Source: Corynebacterium kutscheri
GTDB lineage: Bacteria > Actinomycetota > Actinomycetes > Mycobacteriales > Mycobacteriaceae
Reading direction: 5' to 3'
NCBI RefSeq assembly: GCF_000980835.1
Contig: NZ_CP011312.1
Coordinates: 620,001 to 684,000, forward strand
Length of the DNA stretch: 64,000 nt
The translations under genes and the position numbers were made by a program. Shown piece by piece: positions 60,111 to 64,000 of this stretch (position 1 is the stretch's first letter; the number at the start of each line of letters is the position of its first letter). Below the pieces are notes generated by a model. That model was not told where the DNA came from. It made no database searches and worked only from the letters and a program-made list of their open reading frames with translations.

Positions 60111-61286
60111 ATGCTCGTGGCTTTACGATGGGTGCGAGGGAGCGTCATTATTGTTTCTCTTTCTTTGGCAATGGTTTCGTGCACGATTGACCGCGTAAAT
60201 CAAACAGACCAATCAGCAGAAACTACCGGCTCGGTTGCTGAGGCACTTCTTGCTCCCGTCGTTAGTGTGACAAATGGTGCAACAGAGGTGAATCCTTCGC
60301 AACTGGTTTTGGTGAAGTCTTTAGATAAAGGCTTGAGTTCGGTCACTATGACAAATGAAGAAGGCAAGGTTATCGAATCTGCATTGGCAGACGATGCTAT
60401 GAGCTGGTCAACTACAGAAACGCTTGGGTATAACCGCACCTATACTATCGAGGCTCTGGATAAAAATGGTGAAAAGACTACCACCACTTTCCAGACCATT
60501 GCTGCAACTGCCACTGATGCAGTAGCTCTGAGTCCATTGCCAGATTCTACGGTAGGTATTGGTCAAGTAATTGGCTTCCAATTCGATTATCTGGTTGAGG
60601 ATCGCCAGCGTATTCAGAATGCTATTAAGGTTACTACCAGCCCGCAGGTAGAGGGCGCATTTTATTGGGTAAGTCCTTATGAGGTGCGTTGGCGTCCAGC
60701 ACAATATTGGCAACCTGGCACTACTGTTAGCGTAGAAGCAAATATTTTTGGTGTAGAGATCACCAAGGGTGTTTATGGTAAAGAGAACAATTCTACGAAC
60801 TTTACTATTGGTGATCGGGTAGAAGCTGTTGTTGATGATGCCACTAAACAGATGAGTGTGTACAAAAATGGTGACCTACTCAAAACTATGCCGGTATCCT
60901 TGGGCTCAAATCAGAACCCAACGCCGAATGGCGTTTATATTATTGGTGATCAATATGAATCTTTAGTCATGGATTCTACTACTTATGGCTTGGCATTGGA
61001 TGCAGGTGGGTACCGTACTGATGTTAAATATGCGACCCAAATGTCTTATTCCGGGATTTATGTTCACGCCGCACCCTGGTCGGTAGGTTCGCAAGGGGTT
61101 GCCAATGTGTCCCATGGCTGTATTAATGTCACTACTGAAAATGCTAAATGGTTTCAGGATGTAGTCAAGCGTGGTGATATTGTGACGGTACAAAATACCA
61201 TTGGCGGTGTTTTATCTGGTGTGGATGGTTTAGGCGATTGGAATATTGATTGGGAAACCTGGAAAGCCGGAAACACTAGTTTTTAG
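60111..61286 (+). CDS. L,D-transpeptidase lipoprotein (YkuD domain)
   Basis: A 391-residue peptidoglycan cross-linking enzyme that forms 3-3 bonds. The signal peptide has a lipobox AMVSC (Cys about residue 24). Ig-like regions of about 100 residues each cover the middle ([14 protein letters not shown] begins the second), and the YkuD domain is at the C terminus with the catalytic VSHGCINV following [11 protein letters not shown]. This is the layout of mycobacterial LdtMt2-type enzymes. The ATG at 60111 is preferred because GAGGAAGG lies just upstream; a TTG 12 bases earlier is the alternative. A terminator follows. Confidence 0.93.
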   Translation: MLVALRWVRGSVIIVSLSLAMVSCTIDRVNQTDQSAETTGSVAEALLAPVVSVTNGATEVNPSQLVLVKSLDKGLSSVTMTNEEGKVIESALADDAMSWSTTETLGYNRTYTIEALDKNGEKTTTTFQTIAATATDAVALSPLPDSTVGIGQVIGFQFDYLVEDRQRIQNAIKVTTSPQVEGAFYWVSPYEVRWRPAQYWQPGTTVSVEANIFGVEITKGVYGKENNSTNFTIGDRVEAVVDDATKQMSVYKNGDLLKTMPVSLGSNQNPTPNGVYIIGDQYESLVMDSTTYGLALDAGGYRTDVKYATQMSYSGIYVHAAPWSVGSQGVANVSHGCINVTTENAKWFQDVVKRGDIVTVQNTIGGVLSGVDGLGDWNIDWETWKAGNTSF

Positions 61287-61320
61287 GTTGAATACCGTCT
61301 TATTGCGTTACGACGATTAA

Positions 61321-61359
61321 AAACGGGCGGCTACTGCTTAAAGAGTAGCTGCCCGTTTT
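61321..61359 (+). terminator. Terminator after the L,D-transpeptidase gene
   Basis: AAACGGGC...GCTACT pairs with AGTAGCT...GCCCGTTT, followed by TTTG. The convergent aldolase gene ends at 61397. Confidence 0.85.
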
Positions 61360-61396
61360 GGCGTCGATAAGCAAAAGTAGTGGCAGTGAAATTGCC

Positions 61397-62227
61397 CTAG
61401 TACATGCCAAGTGGTGATCGGCAGACTCCCATAGGGATTTCTTCATGCCGGGTAATATGGTCTTTAATTGCTGGAAGCGGGGAGTCACTAAAAATCCGGT
61501 GAATAAGCGGCTGGATTTCTTTATTAAGCTCGTCTTTTTCCGGCAAGTCCTTTTTTAGTGCCTCAAACCACGCTTTGGTTTGGTGTGGGGCTAGATTGCC
61601 CACAATTGAGGATAAACCGTTGTACCCATCGGCAATGCGAGTAGGTAAGTCGATCTCCCCGCCGGCAAAATAAAGTGGTTTAAAAGGAGCTAACCGGGTG
61701 TTGAGCTCAGCAATTTTAGGTGCTCCACCAGGATCTTTAATCCCAATTACGTCGGGAAGTAAACAGAGTCTAGCTAGCGTTTCAGCGTTAGCATCAAAGC
61801 CGGTGCGCACTGGATTATTGTAAATAATCGCTGGCTTATTGGCTGCTGTAAGAATTGCTGAAGCATAGCGCAGTGCTTCATCCTGAGTGGGGCGAATATA
61901 TGGTGGAAAACCAAGTAAAACTGCGTCAATATGAGGTGATTGAGCAATCCGTTGAGCCACAGTCAGCGCATTATGAAGGCGAATGTCAGCGATGCCAAAA
62001 ATAATTTGTGTATTTTCGACAAAAGGATGCTTATCGATGGCATCAATGAGTGCGATTTTTTCTGCTACCTCTAGGCAATGTTGTTCTCCGGTAGAGCCAC
62101 ACAGCAGTACAGATTCCACCCCCTGTGAAAGGCAGAAATCTGCATGTGCCAGAGTTGCTTCGATATTTAGAGACTCATCTTCGTAAAAAGCGGTAGGCAG
62201 TGCGATGTGAAACTTGGCATCGATCAT
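61397..62227 (-). CDS. DapA/N-acetylneuraminate lyase-family aldolase
   Basis: A 276-residue (beta/alpha)8 enzyme. Visible: GSTGEQH (pyruvate carboxylate loop), IIYNNPVRTG with the catalytic Tyr, and GIKDPGG with the Schiff-base Lys. It belongs to the dihydrodipicolinate synthase superfamily, but the essential DapA of corynebacteria lies elsewhere, so this is probably a paralogue (4-hydroxy-oxo-acid or sugar-acid lyase). The substrate cannot be read from the sequence. A 54-base gap separates it from the transporter upstream on the same strand. Confidence 0.85.
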   Translation of the reverse strand: MIDAKFHIALPTAFYEDESLNIEATLAHADFCLSQGVESVLLCGSTGEQHCLEVAEKIALIDAIDKHPFVENTQIIFGIADIRLHNALTVAQRIAQSPHIDAVLLGFPPYIRPTQDEALRYASAILTAANKPAIIYNNPVRTGFDANAETLARLCLLPDVIGIKDPGGAPKIAELNTRLAPFKPLYFAGGEIDLPTRIADGYNGLSSIVGNLAPHQTKAWFEALKKDLPEKDELNKEIQPLIHRIFSDSPLPAIKDHITRHEEIPMGVCRSPLGMY

Positions 62228-62281
62228 GGTTTAAAAATTCTATAGTTTGAGTGTAAGCAATACTTTTTGTAGCAGTATCAC

Positions 62282-63010
62282 TTATATGGTTTCTACGCCA
62301 GTACTAGGCAGTACATGGTAATCCTCGCGATTTTTTACCCATTTAATAACTTGGGTAGTAATTGGAAGCAGGAGTACCTCAATAAGTGTTTTCCATAAAA
62401 AACCAACCACAACATAGTTAATAAATGCTGCTGTGGAATTAATGCCAATAACAGAAGCTGCAATAGCGCAGAAAATAAGTGTGTCGCCAAATTCACCAAC
62501 AACCGTCGAAGCAATAAGGCGAAGTGATAGTTTTTTCTCTCCACTGCGACGCTTCATGGTAGTAAGCATCCAAGCATTAAGCAGCTGACCGACTAAATAG
62601 CCAGCTAAAGAAGCAGCAACAATTTGCGGTACTAGCCCCAAGGTGGCGGCAAAGGCTTCTTGGCCAGTATAGAAATCGGCGGCAGGAAGCCAAATAGCAA
62701 TGCCAAAAGTAATAACAGTGAGCAGTGCCATGGAGAATCCTGTATAAATGGCATGCCGAGTAGATTTAAAACCATAGCACTCGGCAAGAACATCGCCGAC
62801 AATATAAGCAAGTGGGAAGAGGAAGAAAGCGCCGTCAGTAATGAGTGGACCGAGTTGGACGCCTTTTGTCGCGTTGATATTGGAAAGAATAAATGTGACG
62901 ACAAACAACACGACCAACCATGGGTACAAGGAATTTTGTACCGGGATGAATCGGATGCTCTCGCCACGGTGATTATTAACCGTGGTTGCGGTTGCCGATT
63001 TTTTAGACAT
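62282..63010 (-). CDS. Queuosine precursor transporter (YhhQ/VUT family)
   Basis: A 242-residue protein with six membrane helices. Family signatures: LSNINATKG, GDVLAECYGFKSTRHAIYTGF and GEFGDTLIFCAIA, matching YhhQ/COG1738. It imports queuosine precursors (preQ0/preQ1 or queuine). I looked for a preQ1 riboswitch upstream and saw none. ATG 63010 (MSKKSATAT) is likely; a frame 60 bases longer overlaps no other gene but has no support. The aldolase downstream may be cotranscribed. Confidence 0.88.
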   Translation of the reverse strand: MSKKSATATTVNNHRGESIRFIPVQNSLYPWLVVLFVVTFILSNINATKGVQLGPLITDGAFFLFPLAYIVGDVLAECYGFKSTRHAIYTGFSMALLTVITFGIAIWLPAADFYTGQEAFAATLGLVPQIVAASLAGYLVGQLLNAWMLTTMKRRSGEKKLSLRLIASTVVGEFGDTLIFCAIAASVIGINSTAAFINYVVVGFLWKTLIEVLLLPITTQVIKWVKNREDYHVLPSTGVETI

Positions 63011-63113
63011 GGTCAATATTGTTACACACAATATTTGTGTTTTCGATTTGCTCAGCTGGAAGTACAACACTGCTGGGTAAAATGTTGTGCCTACTAGCTC
63101 TTAATACGGAAAA

Positions 63114-63146
63114 CCCCTGGCCTTAAAAGTTAAGACCAGGGGCTAT
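63114..63146 (-). terminator. Terminator of tRNA-His
   Basis: ACCCCTGG...CTTA pairs with TAAG...CCAGGGGCT (arms to about 63142); TTTTCC follows on the reverse strand. Confidence 0.8.
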
Positions 63147-63152
63147 TCTAGG

Positions 63153-63226
63153 GGTGGCTGACGGGGCTCGAACCCGCGACACCTAGGATCACAACCTAGT
63201 GCTCTACCAGCTGAACTACAGCCACC
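63153..63226 (-). tRNA. tRNA-His (GTG)
   Basis: Acceptor GTGGCTG pairs with CAGCCAC, with the extra G(-1) opposite C73 typical of tRNA-His. Anticodon stem CTAGG/CCTAG encloses GTG; the T-arm is CGGGTTCGAGCCCCG. CCA is not encoded. Confidence 0.95.
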
Positions 63227-63272
63227 ATCACTGCTTAAGCAGCGAAAACCATATTAGCTTAACTTAGAATAA

Positions 63273-63914
63273 TTACAAAAACTGCTGGTAAGAAGCGATG
63301 GCGCAAGCTTTAGCAGCAGCGCAATCCTCAGCTGTTGGCTCGGCAATCAACATAGCTTGACGGTAATAGGCAAGCTCACGAATACTTTCAATGATATCGG
63401 CCAATGCTCGGTGAGCAAGACCTTTTTCGGGTTGATGATAATAAACCTGTGGCTGCCACCTTCGAGCCAACTCTTTTAAGGAGCTAACATCTACCATTCG
63501 GTAGTGCAATGCTTGATCTAGGCGAGGCATATATTCGCGGATAAAAGACCGATCGGTAGCAATTGAATTGCCCGCTAACGGTGCTGGATGCGCTGGATCA
63601 CAATGTTTTTCAATAAGTGCCAGAACAGCATCTTCGGCTTCCTGAAGAGCTAGAGAGCTAGCACGTATTTCGTCGATAAGCCCAGAAGAAGTATGCATAT
63701 CGGTAACAAAATTATCCATTTCAGCAAGTTCTTCTTCGCTGACATGAATAACTAAGTCAAGGCCTTCGCCAATAATATTAAGATCGGCATCGGTAACTAC
63801 GGCAGCTATTTCTACGATGCGGTGACGATGAATATCAAGCCCGGTCATCTCCAGATCAATCCAGACCAAACGATCATTTTTGGCTGTGTTTTTCTCAGTG
63901 TTTGTCTCGGTCAT
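63273..63914 (-). CDS. orn: Oligoribonuclease
   Basis: A 213-residue DEDDh exonuclease that degrades 2-5 nt RNA fragments and pGpG. Motif [11 protein letters not shown], motif [12 protein letters not shown], and the C-terminal [11 protein letters not shown] (His and Asp of motif III) are present. It is upstream of tRNA-His on the same strand, following a partial gene at the window edge by two bases, so it may be cotranscribed with it. Confidence 0.95.
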   Translation of the reverse strand: MTETNTEKNTAKNDRLVWIDLEMTGLDIHRHRIVEIAAVVTDADLNIIGEGLDLVIHVSEEELAEMDNFVTDMHTSSGLIDEIRASSLALQEAEDAVLALIEKHCDPAHPAPLAGNSIATDRSFIREYMPRLDQALHYRMVDVSSLKELARRWQPQVYYHQPEKGLAHRALADIIESIRELAYYRQAMLIAEPTAEDCAAAKACAIASYQQFL

Positions 63915-63916
63915 TT

Positions 63917-64000
63917 TTATCCCATCTTTTTATAAAACCAACCCATGACCGGAGAAAGTACGGCGGTTGGGGCAACAGCTGAAATAACGTTCATAGCTTT
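63917..64000 (-). CDS. C-terminal end of an unidentified gene (partial)
   Basis: The last 27 codons read ...[25 protein letters not shown], then TAA, on the reverse strand. The gene continues beyond the window. The hydrophobic/Pro-rich tail recalls short-chain dehydrogenase C termini, but that is a guess from little sequence. Confidence 0.6.
   Translation of the reverse strand, partial: KAMNVISAVAPTAVLSPVMGWFYKKMG

Noticed and set aside
63011..63110. PreQ1 riboswitch in front of the YhhQ-like transporter
   Set aside because: I could not match the conserved preQ1 aptamer core or pseudoknot by eye.

Overview
The window is a stretch of a Corynebacterium chromosome. The evidence is a multidomain type I fatty acid synthase, HtaA-type haem-binding surface proteins, DUF5979/proline-rich wall-anchored proteins, a class Ib ribonucleotide reductase split as nrdHIE ... 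ftn ... nrdF followed by ctaD and serB, and the order fas - TetR - bcp - DUF3618 - glutaminase - pncA. These gene orders match what I remember of C. glutamicum. Base composition looks low for the genus (mid-40s percent G+C by eye, not counted), which suggests an AT-richer lineage such as the C. diphtheriae/C. kutscheri side, but I cannot fix the species.

Layout. 1-2020: 3' end of an rrn operon (23S, 5S, terminator). 2169-9327: MacB-like ABC exporter, two overlapping CrcB fluoride channels, phosphoglucomutase, a MauE/DsbA thiol-redox pair. 9400-14262: tRNA-Ala, a DUF218 membrane protein, nadE, ribosomal protein L36, and an Lrp regulator beside a decayed BrnF exporter. 14500-22280: NrdR boxes, nrdH-nrdI-nrdE, ferritin with DtxR-like boxes, nrdF, ctaD. 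22444-34966: serB with a PTH2-like gene, dinG-like helicase, pncB, then a co-directional run clpS - DUF2017 - P1 peptidase - rhomboid - murI - MBL - rph - rdgB. 35073-48544: tRNA-Leu, the 9-kb fas gene, a FasR-like regulator, bcp, glutaminase, pncA. 48703-58736 is the accessory part: two HtaA proteins, an 815-residue DUF5979 surface protein, a broken paralogue of it, an HTH protein, an Ltp lipoprotein and a HicB-like gene broken by an in-frame TAG. 59400-64000: 11-bp tandem repeats, tRNA-Lys, an L,D-transpeptidase, a DapA-family aldolase, a queuosine-precursor transporter, tRNA-His, oligoribonuclease.

How the genes work together. Deoxyribonucleotide supply (nrdHIEF) sits with iron storage (ftn) and respiration (ctaD); NrdR-like and DtxR-like sites link the cluster to nucleotide and iron status. 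NAD salvage genes (nadE, pncB, pncA) are scattered through the window. The HtaA genes carry DtxR-like boxes and probably capture haem under iron limitation; the divergent DUF5979 gene shares an intergenic region with one of them.

I found no CRISPR array, prophage or insertion sequence. The most unusual material is the accessory surface locus and the four or more decayed genes (brnF, DUF5979 paralogue, hicB-like, and a possible small membrane gene).
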